This document shows, one piece after another, positions 1-11,320 of a stretch of DNA of 64,000 bases. The notes beneath the pieces are model-generated. The model searched no databases and had not been told where the DNA came from. It saw only the letters and a list, made by a program, of their open reading frames with translations. This DNA is from Vicia villosa. Lineage: Eukaryota > Streptophyta > Magnoliopsida > Fabales > Fabaceae. The stretch spans positions 71,794,116-71,858,115 of the forward strand of contig NC_081184.1 of NCBI RefSeq assembly GCF_029867415.1. The letters are read 5' to 3'. Positions within the stretch are counted from its first letter, which is position 1. Each line of letters begins with the position of its first letter. The translations under genes were made by a program, and so were the position numbers.

Positions 1-135
1 AGCACGCGGCGCAACCAAAGTTCGCGGCGCGACCTGAACCACAAAAACACGTTCGCGGCGCAAACCTATGCACGCGGCGCGATGCGAGGAAGAAGTACGC
101 CTTCGCGGCGCCAACACTAGGACGCGGCGCGAACT
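1..135. repeat. GC-rich palindromic minisatellite in LTR
   Basis: About six degenerate units around a core CGCGGCGC are spaced by roughly 20-25 bp, with flanks such as TTCG and GAACC. The best units approach a perfect palindrome. The same motif occurs in both LTRs of the Tekay element (9495-9650 and 39219-39373). Confidence 0.75.
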
Positions 136-737
136 GGCGATTTCACAGATTTTCGGGTCTGCGTCAGATCCTGCGATCTCACCCAATTTGAGTCCAAAAC
201 TGACTCTAAACATCATATACAGGAAGTTAATCATCAATTGCATCATTATTCATCATCACACATCAAAACAACACATAATCAATCAATAATACATGCAATT
301 TTCATCAATTCATACCCTCCCTAAACCTAACATATAATCCAATTGACTCAATAACATCCCTAATCAATATTATTATCCAAGAATACGATAATAGATGATA
401 ACCGGAGAGTCCCCCCTTACCTCAGCCAAAGATTCTTGATTGGTTCTTTTCCTCCATTGCTCCTCTTTCACGTTCTTCGTGCTCCAATCCCTCATCTCCT
501 CTGCTCTTTCACGTTCTTTCTTCTTTCTTTTCCCCAATTTCCAAAATGTTTTATGAAAATAACATTTTAATTAGTAAAGGGCTTTACCAACATAGCACCC
601 CCCTCTTTACTAACACCACACTTGGCCCAATAGCCCATCTCATATTTCTTTCCAAATAATTCCACAAAATACTGAATAATTCCAAATAATAATTTAATTT
701 CCAATTAAATTAAATTTAGAAAATATGGGGTGTTACA
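1..737 (-). repeat. Tekay-type LTR, minus orientation, cut by window edge
   Basis: On the minus strand this stretch begins with TGTAACACCCC at 737, the usual start of Tekay-type Ty3 LTRs. It runs off the left edge of the window. It abuts the 3' portion of a plus-oriented LTR at 738, so it appears to be inserted in that LTR. The other boundary and target duplication lie outside the window. Positions 1-135 hold a GC-rich minisatellite also seen in the LTRs of the complete Tekay element at 8799-40914. No coding sequence is present; the small open frame at 68-289 only reflects the GC-rich repeats. Confidence 0.7.
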
Positions 738-1094
738 GGTAACGTGCAGGTATTCAAGTATGAAGATTTAGTTGTCGTTACTCGAGTCGGTTGTCGCTCT
801 GATACGTAGCACTCTGGGGGGAAACGATTTATGTCATTCATGATGTTGCTGTTTAATTGTGTTATCTTGGTTGAACAAAATGATAAGTTAACTAAAGATA
901 TTTTATTGAATACTTATTTAAGTGATTCCGCTGTATTTTAATAAAATAAGTTATTCTGTTTCAAAGGTGCTATGTATCCGCTTTATGCGACGAGTTGATT
1001 TGTTTTATTTTGATTATGTGACGCCTCATTTGTTTATTGAGAAATTTGAAAGTCTAATTTATATATATTTTCCGGGTAGAAATGGGGTGTTACA
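738..1094 (+). repeat. 3' end of a plus-oriented Tekay-type LTR
   Basis: This segment has the typical LTR tail: GGTAACGTGCAGGT at its start, a CTCTGATACGTAGCACTC stretch near 795, and the terminal GGGGTGTTACA ending at 1094. The same landmarks occur in the solo LTR tail at 40990-41399 and, reversed, in the solo LTR at 55333-57184. Its 5' part lies left of the minus-oriented LTR that interrupts it. It borders LINE sequence directly at 1095, so it probably landed inside the LINE. Confidence 0.7.
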
Positions 1095-1893
1095 CAACCC
1101 ACCACCTCTTGCTTCCAACTAGACTCTATAGCTTTAGTGCACTCGGGATGTAAAGTCCAAGTTTTCAGAAATCGAAATTGCGAGATAACTTTGATGGGGT
1201 TAATAATAAAGGTGAGGAGGATAGGATGATGATCAGATCGGAGTTTAGTCAACGTACAAACCGAGGAGCTGCTGCAAGTATTTAACCACTCGAGATTGGA
1301 GATAACACGGTCGAGCCTTCTCTCTATAAGATAAGGAGGAGCTCTCTTGTTAGACCAAGTGAAGGGAGCTCCTTTAGTGGGAATATAGATAAGAAGATTC
1401 ACATCCGTCCAATGTTGAAATTCAGAGATCGGTCTCTTCGCAGGAGGGTGATTAACTCTATGCTCATGGGCTCCCGTGATGGCGTTGAAATCTCCAATAA
1501 ACGTCCAAGGAAGCGGAAACTTTCCTTGAATCTCGCTAAGACCCTGCCAAAGATTTTTCCTCAGGTTGAGATCATTGGCTGCATAGATTGCAGCAGAGGC
1601 CAACAATCTATTATCCAAGCAGAAAGTGAAAGCAATGAATTGGTTTGATACCTCCAAAACTGTAGGCATAACAAAGATCTTACAGAGACACCAAAGAGAA
1701 GGTATAGTAGTGTTATTGGTGGCAAAAAGTTTGAATCCAAGCTTGAGAAACCATTGGTTGGGCAAGTTATCAAATCTAATTTTCGGCTCCGCAATAAATA
1801 AAAATTGAGGTTGTGAATAGTCAAGAGCCTTTTTAAAGCTAATCTTGATGGGGGATTAGCAATGCCCCTAATATTCCAGTAGAGACTAATCAT
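1095..1893 (-). pseudogene. LINE ORF2, endonuclease domain, frameshifted and truncated
   Basis: This is the N-terminal apurinic-endonuclease-like domain of plant L1 ORF2, which nicks target DNA to prime reverse transcription. It opens with WNIRGIANP near the start, followed by the catalytic signatures GDFNAI and RSDHHPIL. The coding frame shifts between the pieces that start at 1893 and 1765, and the domain stops at the LTR boundary at 1095. The start ATG (1893-1891) overlaps the ORF1 stop as ATGA, an arrangement that suggests reinitiation after ORF1. No reverse transcriptase follows. Confidence 0.85.
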
Positions 1894-3185
1894 AAAGAAG
1901 GATTTCTAAGTCCTGCTTGAGACCTTGTTCCATATTTTTGACTTGAGCCAGGATGCTTTTGTTTCTTCTTTAATTTTGAGATCGCGATAGAAAAAGCCCC
2001 CTTATCGAGATTGGTATCCTGCGAATCCACTGCTTCCTCATCCGCTAAGGCATCCCAGGAATTTCGAAGGAAAGCTTTGTCCGCCCTCGCCTCCTCCGTA
2101 TCTAATTCATCTGTCCTAGCCAAAACAGTCTCAACATTTGTTGCAGCCACAAACTCAGAGTCTTACGAAGAAGACTCAGCAGACGGGATAAGGACAAAGT
2201 TTGGCGGATTAGCAATCACCCCAACTGTTCCCGACGTCTTCCGAACCCTACCAGCCTGTAAATTCACCTCCTGATCAATCGCAACAGTCTCCTTCTCAAC
2301 TTCCACATAGGTAGCTCCTTTCTTCAAATTCTGCCCAACATTAGAGCGCGAAATCTCATTCTGCAAAAACTTGCAATTACTAACCCCATGTCCTGGCTTT
2401 TTGCAATGAGAGCAGAATTCCGGTAAGTTCTCATATTCAATATCAGCAAAGAACGCAAACCCCTGTCTCTCAACTAGAACATTATAGTTAAGAGGTTGTG
2501 TCAAATCCATATCAACGAGTACCCGAACGAAGTGGCCAAAAGTGCGATCCAATCTAGATTTAGCAGCTGTAGAGTCTATGAAAATGGGAGTACCGACGCC
2601 ACTCGTAATGGCAAAGAGGATCCTAGGCCTCCAATACTCCTGTGAAAGACCGAAAAAGCGAACCCACACCAGAGCAGACGTATTGTTCTGCACAGCCGGA
2701 TTGAAGTCTCTAGACCAAGCAAACAGCTTAAGAGATCCAGGATTAAGATTCAGAGTACCTGAAGCTCTAACCCGCCTCATATCTTCAGCACAAGCGAACG
2801 TGAATTCGTAGTATCCTTTACCTAGAGACAGAACCCCCCACTGTTTAATTTCTGACCATATCTTCGCAAGTTTAGTACGAAGCGCAACCACTGTTAGCGG
2901 AGAGTTTTCTTTGGGCCATATTATTCTACCATGAAGATTGTTTTTGCAATCGTTGAGTCCTGCTTTATATTCCTCCTCGGGAATTGTTATTGAGAGCCTA
3001 TCCCCCTTGATGACAGCAGGGGGAAATTGGGATGTTGGAATATCGCATACTCCATTGAGAGCTTGAATGAAAGATTTTTTTTGAGCTCCCGTAACACCTT
3101 GCGAAGGTGAAGGGATAGGGATTTCCTGCACCGTTGCAATTTCAGGAAAGAGAGCTGAACAATCCATGACAACAGAGGAAATCAA
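1890..3185 (-). pseudogene. LINE ORF1 (DUF4283-like, CCHC zinc knuckle) with in-frame stop
   Basis: This ORF1 protein is expected to bind LINE RNA. The N-terminal two-thirds resembles the DUF4283 region typical of plant L1 ORF1, with segments such as KIWSEIKQWGVLSLGKGYYEF. A CCHC knuckle, CSHCKKPGHGVSNC, lies near residue 260. An in-frame TAA at 2165-2163 divides the frame; reading resumes in the same frame and ends at the TGA at 1892-1890. The result would be a 340-residue product plus a tail of about 90 residues. Without the stop it would have normal ORF1 length. The start at 3185 was taken as the first ATG of the long frame; a second ATG lies seven codons downstream. Confidence 0.85.
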
Positions 3186-3240
3186 GGCGAGAGGAGAAGA
3201 AATTTCAAAAAAGGGAAAGAGGAAACCCTAAAATCGTCAT

Positions 3241-4216
3241 CCAAGTTGGTGTTTGCACTCGAGTTGAAAATATGCTTGTTTAGTATTTGGAGTATTATAA
3301 TGATTAAAAATGCTAAGTAAAAAAAATAATAAATTGAAAGTGATGTAGGTAGTATTAATTGAAGATATAATTGAAAGAAGAAAATATTAATTGTATTGAA
3401 AACTATAAAAAAAAAAGACACTTATGTTGAAATAAATAATTTATTATAATGTAATATTTATTTTAGAATGAAATTAGTATTTCTTTTTCAAACTTCCCTC
3501 TATATATTACGAAAGGCTAGGAGATAATTAAAAATATTTAATGGAGTTTAGTAAAAAATATTAACCTTTTAAGATCATCATGCGTCAAAGTGAGATTACG
3601 GAATAAACAAAAAATGTTCATTGGAGAACTTTAACAAATATTTCCAATTTTATACATGACATCTTGCATATCTTACGTGCTAAAAACTATTTAATTGAAG
3701 TTGACAGATCATGAAATTTTTTATTATAAAGCACACAAGAATTCCTATTTATTACATTCTAACGAGAAAATATATGGCTCAAATTCCCGTTTTTGTTTAT
3801 ACTTGTATTATCCTTCTTTCTATACTTCTTGTAGCACATGGTGGTATGTCATTTTTCACAATTTTTTGAATTTTATAATTTTATGATATCATTCGATCAC
3901 CTTTTAGTAACATTTCTTTTTATTTATTTAACAATGCAGATCCTATTCCATGTGTTAGTGACGATGATTGTCCATGGAGGATTTTCCCTCTAGTTATGAA
4001 ATGTATTAACAAATTTTGTGAATACAAAATAATGTTATAATTAAGATTTTCAAGAATTTGAATATGTCTTAGCAACAAGAACATGAATGATGGCTAAAGT
4101 ATTTAAACGGTATCGTTACCTCTTAATATCTCTTTCTCCAATATATTCATAATTGTATTGTATTTTCTCAAATAAAAGCTAGTCTTATACTCTCTTAAAT
4201 ATCACATTTGTAACAA
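3241..4216. other. AT-rich stretch with no recognisable feature
   Basis: I see no coding region longer than chance and no known repeat landmark here. The sequence is strongly AT-rich with many poly-A and poly-T runs. The open frames at 3182-3421 and 3695-3886 have low-complexity products and no domain signature, so they are not called. Confidence 0.5.
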
Positions 4217-4460
4217 CTATCTATCTCAAAATAAATATCGTTTTCAATGTAATTTTTATTCTTATCTTTTAATTACATCCTCTAATTAATACTTATAATT
4301 TACTATTTCTCTCACCATGCATTTATTAATGCTAATTAGAGTACATCAATAATCGATAAGAATAATTTTGTAAAATTATCATTTTCTCTATTTCATTTAT
4401 CATATTAACTTAATATGTGCGAAAGTGTCAACTATGACACTTATTTTGGGATGGAAAGAG
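4217..4460. mobile_element. Stowaway-like MITE, decayed
   Basis: A short, AT-rich, non-coding element lies between decayed terminal inverted repeats. The right end (about 4434-4460) reads, reversed, CTCTTTCCATCCCAAAATAAG, close to the well-known Stowaway terminal consensus. The left end near 4217-4240 has CTATCTCAAAATAAAT, a diverged match. A TA dinucleotide follows the right end at 4461, as expected for this family. The length of about 245 bp fits. The left boundary is approximate. Confidence 0.5.
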
Positions 4461-4464
4461 TATC

Positions 4465-4850
4465 ATCCAAAAAATATCAAAGGATTTGAAGGCCGACACT
4501 TAAGCTGTTAAATGAAAAGTGTAATTCATGTGCCTATAATTGGTTATTGCAGGGTTGTAGCTGATTACATCCCCTTTAAAAAATAATCAGAATGTTATTG
4601 TAATCGGTTATAGTTTATCAATAACGATTACACTAGAAAAAATAATCTAGCAATCGGTTACACTCTGTCTATAACCGGTTACAACTGTAGATTTTTCACT
4701 CAATGTAATTGTATATATACCCTTTGGGTATCTCAATAATAAAGTAATCCTCATTTTCACCTTCAATAATTACTCTCTCTCTCTCTCTCTCCGCATTGAA
4801 AATCACCATTCTTGTGGTACCTTGTTCCAACATTAGCATCAAGAGCCTAG
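4465..4850 (+). repeat. Decayed copia LTR 3' part and primer-binding region
   Basis: This non-coding leader precedes a copia gag relic. It contains several CGGTTA/TAACCG palindromic blocks (for example ATAACCGGTTACA near 4670), a TATATATA box near 4710, a CT microsatellite at about 4772-4790, and a degenerate primer site, AGCATCAAGAGCC, near 4836. That site resembles the initiator-methionine tRNA site TGGTATCAGAGC. The LTR start was not located. Confidence 0.55.
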
Positions 4851-4934
4851 TTCAATCCATAAAACACTCAGAGTGCGAAAATAATCTCCATTTCCAACGT
4901 AAAAATCTCTACAAATATTATAATTCTCGATGCG

Positions 4935-5760
4935 ATGAATTACGACAAGTGGTGCAAGCAAATGAAAGTGTTGTTTGGTTATAAAGATGTTCTTGAAGTA
5001 ATCAAGAATTTTGTTTTCCACTGGTTGAAGGTGCAACGGTTGCACAAAGTACTTCGCATAAGGAAGAGAAGACAGAAGATCTTAAGGCGTTATATCTCAT
5101 TCATCAATGTGTTAATGCTATTAACTTTGAGAAGTTTGATGATTGCACAGCCTGAAAGGAAGCTTGCAAAATCTTGGAGAAAAATTATGCAGGAGCTAAC
5201 AGGGCAAAGGTGGTGAAGTTACAAAGACACAAGAGGTTGATAGAGTTGATTCAAATGGAAGAAAACAAAACAATTAGCGAATTCCAAATGAGAATTGCAA
5301 GATTGGTGTACCAAGTAAAGGCATGTGGAGAAACTATCACATATAGTATGTTGTTGCAAATATTTTATGTTCTTTGACGTTAAGATTTGACAATGTAGTA
5401 GTTGTGATTGATGAATTAAACGATCCTATGACAATGAGCAAGGAGGAGCTACAAAGCTCTTGAAAGAGACAAGGAGGAGAAGGAAAAGTGACTCATGAAC
5501 AAAGGTAAATGACACTTTTAGAATTTTGGTGGAAGAGAATCCCAAAATTTCAAAAAACAAACAACATTCCAAAAGGGTGAAAGCAATAGCAATAAGGCTG
5601 ATGAATCATACAACTCTAGAGGTGGCAACATTAGAGGATGAGAAGGAAGTAAGAAAGGATACAAAAGTAATGTGTAGTGCTTTAGTTGTCAAAAGTATGG
5701 CCATTTTGCAAGAGAGTGTAGTATCAACAAAAAACCTCAATAAGATGAAGGTATAGTTGC
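4935..5760 (+). pseudogene. Ty1/copia gag relic
   Basis: This is a broken gag gene of a Ty1/copia element. The first ATG gives MNYDKWCKQMKVLFGYKDV, the characteristic copia gag opening. Later pieces in shifted frames (to about 5450) include YLIHQCV-like and KTISEFQMRIARL segments typical of the gag helical region. A nucleocapsid knuckle CFSCQKYGHFARECS is encoded at 5678-5722. At least three frame changes and several stops separate the pieces. No protease, integrase or reverse transcriptase follows; the sequence becomes anonymous after 5760. Confidence 0.75.
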
Positions 5761-5999
5761 AAGACAAAAGTATAATGATAAGAACACAATCTTGGTGATG
5801 ATTACTTAGGAAGAAGATAAGTAAAACAATATAAAATAATAATTAAACTTATACATAATTTTTAAGCTTCCCAATTAAACCACTTATACTGCCAGTAAAT
5901 ATTTCATAACTTATAAATATAATTTATACCTCGTACATACATCATCAAATACCATTTTTGATAAATAATGGCTAAATCATTAACCTAATAAAAGGATTA
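5761..5999. other. Unassigned spacer
   Basis: AT-rich sequence between the copia gag relic and a decayed Tat/Ogre LTR end. Nothing recognisable is seen. Confidence 0.4.
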
Positions 6000-6528
6000 A
6001 ATGGGGCCTCTTAGACGTATGTCTCTATATGTTCCCGAGTATTTGAATACAAGTTGCATCTCTTAACATTGAGATACTCATCTTCCACTTAAAAAACACT
6101 CAACACATCAAATGACTCATTTTTTACCCTGTGCGTCATGGGTTTCCCATTGCACCTGGGAATACGTAGGCACAGGGTTTTGAAATCCTAGCAAGCGCAC
6201 TAACAAAAATTAACATTTTCCCCTTTTCTTCTGTATATATCATTTCTTGTAAATAAAATAAAACATAAGAAGAAACTTGAACTTTTAGACAAACTTTCAC
6301 CTTAACTAACTAAGCGATTTCCATTGAGTAAAACAAATGCGTGGGGTTCCTAATAGTTTTCCCTCGCATAACCAACCCCCAAACCCATATTTTGTTGTGA
6401 TGAATTACCCTATTTTCTTAGGTTTTTATTGGTATTTCCCATTTCCTTATGAATAACTAAAATTCAGTGGTGATTCTGTGTTTATTTTGAACATTTAGAC
6501 GCTTGGGTATTTTTCGCATAGCGATAAA
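6000..6528 (+). repeat. Decayed Tat/Ogre-type LTR 3' end
   Basis: The order of landmarks matches the end of the LTR at 14405-18234. An ATACGTAGGCA block near 6160 comes first, then a degraded GGGTGCTAACACCTTCCC motif at 6343-6363 followed by CTCGCATAACC. An AGTGGTGATTCTGTGTTTA block near 6465 replaces AGTGGCGACTCTGTTAATT. A terminal TTTTCGCATAGCGATA lies near 6510-6527. The copy is old, judging from many substitutions. Its 5' limit is unclear. Confidence 0.6.
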
Positions 6529-6724
6529 CCCCTTGCTCCTTTTCTTTTCCTCCTGGTGGTGGATGGGCTTATTGATATTACTAGGCAAGTTATACATCTT
6601 GATCTTCTTTCTGGCTTTAGGATTGGATCCTCGGACCTTATTTGACCTCATCTTCAGTAAACTAATGATACCTTAATCATCACCAAAGCATCAACGAAAA
6701 ATCAGTATACTTATGATCTTAGGG

Positions 6725-7330
6725 TTAACTTTTATAAGAGTTACCTTATAGGTGTTAATATGGATTCTACTTTCTTAGAATATGTTAGTGATTTTCTAAA
6801 TTGATATTTCCAATCTCTCCCATTTAAGTATATTGGTCTACCAATTGAGGGATAATCCTCGTTTAGATGCAACTTGGGAGCCTCTTATCTCCTATCCGTA
6901 TAAACATTTATTGTATTGGAAACATAGATTTTTTAGCCTTAGGGGTAGCACGAACCTTCTTATTTTTGTCGTGAATGTTATTCCAATTTTTTCTCTTTTA
7001 CAAGAATACCAGTTAAGGTCCGGAATAATATCATAAAGCTTCAAAGGAGGTTTAAGTAAGGCTGAGTTAGAAGTAAGGATAAGATTCTTTGGGTCAGTTG
7101 GGAAGACGTGTGTAAGCCTAAAAAGAATGGTGGGTTGAGATTTCACAATCTCCACGTAAATCTGGCCCTTTTAGGCAAATGGAGGTGGAGCTTGATTTTT
7201 GAGTTCAGTGGTCTCTAGAGGGATATATTGAATGTGAGATATGGACTTCATAGAATAAACAAAAAATACAATCAAATCTACCAAGCCTATTTAAAAGCCT
7301 TCTTCACTCAAGTACCCAATAGATCGTTCC
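6725..7330 (+). pseudogene. LINE reverse transcriptase C-terminal relic
   Basis: This is the C-terminal 'thumb' portion of a plant L1 reverse transcriptase. Recognisable in order are KYIGLPI-like sequence near 6830, NPRLDATWEPLISY, a WKHRFFSLRGSTNLL segment, then in another frame KILWVSWEDVCKPKKNGGL and LALLGKWRWSL (about 7070-7195). Frameshifts and stops break it. It is on the plus strand and so is not the missing part of the LINE at 1095-3240. The catalytic palm is absent. Confidence 0.75.
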
Positions 7331-7760
7331 CAAATCTTATATGAGAATTCTACTTAAACTTAAGAGTTATAACAACTCACTAAAGTTATCAGTAGGGGGA
7401 GTAAAAATTGAAATCCACATGGATCATTTCGAAAGAATTTTTAGATGTCTTACCAAACAATTAATTCTAGGCCAACCAATATATTGGTGCATTATGCCAA
7501 TCGATAGGCTCATCAATATTGGCCACAAAAAATTTTCCTTTTTTGTATCAACTTCTATCCTATAAATAAAGGTCCCTTCCCAAAAAATTTCACATCGAAA
7601 AAGGTGAGTTCTCGTACCTCACTCTATCTCTAAAAAATAAAAAATTCTTTACTTTCTTTCTATTAAGTTTAGTTGCAGCTCTTTTAAGAAAGATGTTTTG
7701 CAAGTGAAGAAATTGTATAATTTGGGAAGGGTAGTATTGTAAATTCACTAAGGGAGTTTA
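7331..7760. other. Unassigned stretch
   Basis: There is an open frame of 74 codons at 7341-7565 whose product (ending GHKKFSFFVSTSIL) I do not recognise. No repeat landmark is visible around it. It may belong to an old element, but I see no support for a function. Confidence 0.3.
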
Positions 7761-7944
7761 TTTTTACATTTTTTGAATGACTAATCCATTTGGGATTAAT
7801 TGTTTTGGTTCAAAGCTAAACCCGTTAAAATCATGGTTTTGGGGATTCATTTACTAAGTCACTAGTCTGATTCGAAGGCTCAGTCCATTCAAAAGCTCTT
7901 ATAGGTTCAAAGATCAACCCGATATTAAAATATCATAGGTTCTT
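7761..7944 (+). repeat. Decayed LTR-like repeat, left part (outermost layer of nest)
   Basis: This piece contains recurrent GTTAAAAT..TTGGTT and AGGTTCTT motifs that resume at 41405 on the other side of the nested stack. It is therefore the left part of the sequence into which the solo LTR landed. The last five bases, TTCTT (7940-7944), are the target duplication repeated at 41400-41404. Confidence 0.55.
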
Positions 7945-8798
7945 TGTAACACCCCGGTTTTCGCTATTTAATGATTTAGTGTTATTTTGATATTTTGTTG
8001 ATTTATTGGATGAATTTTCTTTGATGTTATATGATGATTGTGGTATCAGAGGGTATGTATCCTTAGAATAGTGGGTAGTTCCTTTGAATTAAAAGTTGCA
8101 GAATTAAATGAATATAATTAGTTCTAATTATTAATTTGATTTAATTTATTAGAAAATTAGATGATTTAATACGAGAGTTAATGAGTAAATAGTTAGGGTG
8201 CCTATGTTGTGTTAGCATGAGGAAGAGTGGGGTTGTGTTTACTAAGCCCATTAGTGAAGTTAAAAGTTAGTAAGGAGCTAAATAAAAATAAGAAAGAAAA
8301 TATAATGGTAAATAGGGAATTTGGAGATAACGTGAAAAGAGAAGGTTTTCGTGAAAGAGGAGAAGAGGCACAAAGAGGCTAGGGCAAGGATTCCATTGAA
8401 AGAGTAGAGAACCTTCAATCCAAGGTAAGGGTGGGGGTTCTAACTCTATAAGATTGGGTATGATGATTTGTATGTTGGAATGAGTTTTGGGGTTTTATTG
8501 ATAACTTAGGTCTTGAAGGGAATTATATGAAATTAATAAAATCGATGCCTTGTTGATGCCTCTATTAATTGGCAATTATCAAGTTGGGTGCTTTGCTCCG
8601 TTGGTACCACATGCATGTCCATTGTAATAAGTTGCATTTTAAGTTGCATCTTTGAGTTGTTGTGATAATGAAATAGTTGTTATACTGTGTTGATGACATC
8701 GTTGTGAAGCTGAAATAGTTAACATGTTTTGTTGATAATTTTGTGATGATGAATGTTGTTTAAAAGTTGTGAAGTGGTGAATCGTGTATGACTCTATT
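7945..8798 (+). repeat. Solo LTR (Tekay-type), left part
   Basis: The LTR starts TGTAACACCCCGG at 7945 and continues at 40920 after the inserted Tekay element, ending GGTGTTACA at 41399. The total is about 1334 bp. It is flanked by the perfect duplication TTCTT (7940-7944 and 41400-41404), with no internal region, which defines a solo LTR formed by LTR-LTR recombination. The insertion site of the inner element, CTATT, ends at 8798. Confidence 0.85.
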
Positions 8799-11189
8799 TG
8801 TAACATCCTATTTTTATTATATTTTATTTAATTATGATTATTTGATATTTGATAATTGTTTGTGTGTTTATTTAATTATTGTTTGAGCAATAATTATTTG
8901 ATTGTGTGGTAATATATTACTTAGCTAATTAATAAATGTTAGGATTATATTAGAATTAGCTATTGGGCTTAATGGGAATTAGAAATGAGAATAGTGGATG
9001 GGTTAAGCCCAATGAGATAATGAGAATTAGAAGAGAGTTTTATGAGTTAACCTAAAATTAGATAGAAAGATAGAAAGAAAAGTAGAGAAGAGAAAAGAGG
9101 CAAAAGAGTAGAAGAGAGAAGAGAAGAGGATTGTAGATTTCTTGAAGTTAGAAGGAGAAATTCAAGAGGTAAGGGTTTGAATCCAAGTTCTTATAGTTAC
9201 ATGATTGGGCAATGTGTGTTTGTGTAATCTTTCATGTCTTCATCTCATAGTTTTGAAAAAGTTAGGGTTTATGAACAAATGCATGAATTGATGATTTGAA
9301 ATGTGTTTAGTTGATGTTTAATGATGTTATGATGTTAGAAGACCCATAACATGTGTTGTATTTGTGTTTATAACATGTATTCCATTGTTGTTCGTAATGG
9401 TTGGTGTTTTCCAACTTGATTGGGTTGAGTTTAGGGGTTTTGGGATGGGTTTCGTATGCTGTTTTTTGTGTTTGGGATTTTCTGAAATTTGCTAGTTCGC
9501 GCCGCGAACCTCTGTTGGCGCCGTGAACCTCCTGGCAGAAACTTGGGAAGATTTGGTTCACTCAGTTGGCGCCGCGAACCTTAGTTGGCGCCGCTAACTG
9601 CTTGGCAGAAAGTCTGGAATATTTGATTCACTCAGTTCACGCCGCGAACCCTGTTTTACAGAACTATTTCCAAGCTTTGAAATGTCATAACTTTTGATTC
9701 GTAACTCCTTTTTAGGTGCCGTTTGAAGCATATTGAAGCTTAATTAATTGTCTATATGATAGAATAGAATGGATTGGCACTTGTTTGATTAATTATGATG
9801 ATAATTGAGAATAATATTTCATTATGGATGTATGTTATGGATGAGTTGTTAATGATCAATGTTCATGGATGTATTATGTGGTATGATAACCGTGAGTTAT
9901 GTGATTGATTGCTAAATGATAATTGATACTTGATATTGGTGGAATGTCATGTTGTGTAATGTTGTGCAAGGTTGGAAAGATGTGATTGTGTAGTTTAAGA
10001 GATAGAGATATCGTCTTAAATGCATGAGTCTTGTTTTGTTGCACACGTACACAAGCATGAGTCTTTGAAAGTGGCAATATTGGGTAATCTCGCGAAGTTT
10101 ATTTACTTGTCCCAAACCTAACGAGTATGGGGTTGAAAGCTTAACGAGTATGGGGCTTTGAGGTGGTTATATAGTCTTGAGAGAATGACAATCGGCATGA
10201 CCGGAAATGATAACGGAGGGATCCACATGCATATCGCATCGAGTCACACTTGAGTCGCATGTGTCGGTGTGAAATTTTGTTATGTGTGATTATGTGGTAT
10301 GAATGTGTGGATGTGAATTTGATTGATATGCTATATGTGGAATGATGAATCATTTGATATGAATTAGAGAATGTGATGAGAATGAGATATACGTGATTGA
10401 TACATATTTGATGTGAAATGTGGAATATATGTACATGTACGAGTGATATATGTGTATATATTTAGAATCGTCAATATGTGAGATTGTGAATTTGATTGTG
10501 ATGCTTAATGGTATGGAACATGTTAACTTTATATCGGAGATAAATACATGTTTTGTGAAGAGTGATGAATTCTTGAAATGTATGTTTAACTATGTTGCAT
10601 TTCCCATTATTTTGTTTTCTATAAGAAGTTGAATTCTCACCCTTCTGTTTGAATGGTATCCTTCGTTGATAACGTGCAGGTTCTGACGAGTAGTAGCTTA
10701 TCCGAGGATTTAGCCGAGGAGCTCCTGAGTTTTATTATTGAATTAGGTAGCGAGTCATATGCTCTGATCATGTAACACTTGGGGGAATTTTCTTTAGACT
10801 TATGCTTATGTTTGGATATTGCTATTTCCTATGTTTTGTTGGATATTCAGATGTATTTGTTGAGACCTCAGATATGTTGTTTAAGGCTATGTGGCCAAGA
10901 TTATGGTTTTAAATGTTAATTCGAATTTGGTGGATGAATATATTATGGGATATATTCATTGCAATTTTAATAGCAATTCAATTGTTTTTCCGCAAGCGTT
11001 TATGCATAATGTATGAAAGCATGAGATATACATTTGTGTTACAAATATGATCTTTGCATATTAAGAATGTTGGATGTTTTGTTTTAGGTTTTCATTGTGA
11101 TTGAAAATAACATGTGACTCCCTTTTCCTTATGCATGATTACTCTGTGTGATTGAATGATATATTTGGAGTTAGAAAAGGGGTGTTACA
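8799..11189 (+). repeat. Tekay 5' LTR
   Basis: The LTR begins TGTAACATCC and ends GGGGTGTTACA. It carries five copies of a palindromic GC-rich motif at 9495-9650. Near the 3' end are the landmark block GATAACGTGCAGGTTC (10670) and CTCTGATCATGTAACACTTGG (about 10761). It is non-coding. The copy pairs with 38523-40914. Confidence 0.95.
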
Positions 11190-11193
11190 TTAG

Positions 11194-11205
11194 TGGTATC
11201 AGAGC
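11194..11205 (+). other. Tekay primer-binding site
   Basis: TGGTATCAGAGC lies four bases after the 5' LTR and is complementary to the 3' end of plant initiator-methionine tRNA, the standard primer of chromoviruses. Confidence 0.95.
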
Positions 11206-11320
11206 ATGGTCGACCAGTTGGTCAAAGTCGTTAATGTCTTTAATTTCATTGTATTAGATTTGTGTATCTGACACGATCGATATTGTTCTGTATGCTTTGG
11301 TTGTTGGTTTTCGTAGGACG

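Larger units (their letters stand above)
1095..3240 (-). mobile_element. L1-type LINE, 5' half, interrupted
   Basis: This is a non-LTR retrotransposon on the minus strand with ORF1 (3185 to 1890) followed by the endonuclease part of ORF2 (1893 to 1095). ORF2 is cut at 1094/1095 by an LTR element, so no reverse transcriptase from this copy is visible in the window. The 5' boundary is uncertain; sequence becomes featureless and AT-rich upstream of about 3240. The copy is inactive because of a stop in ORF1, a frameshift in ORF2 and the insertion. Confidence 0.85.

Noticed and set aside
7341..7565. Candidate small host gene of 74 codons
   Set aside because: No recognisable domain or gene context; flanked by decayed elements, so I left it unassigned.
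9307..10353. Several 60-85 codon open frames in the Tekay 5' LTR, partly repeated in the 3' LTR
   Set aside because: They are LTR sequence, not conserved between the two copies in frame, and have no domain.
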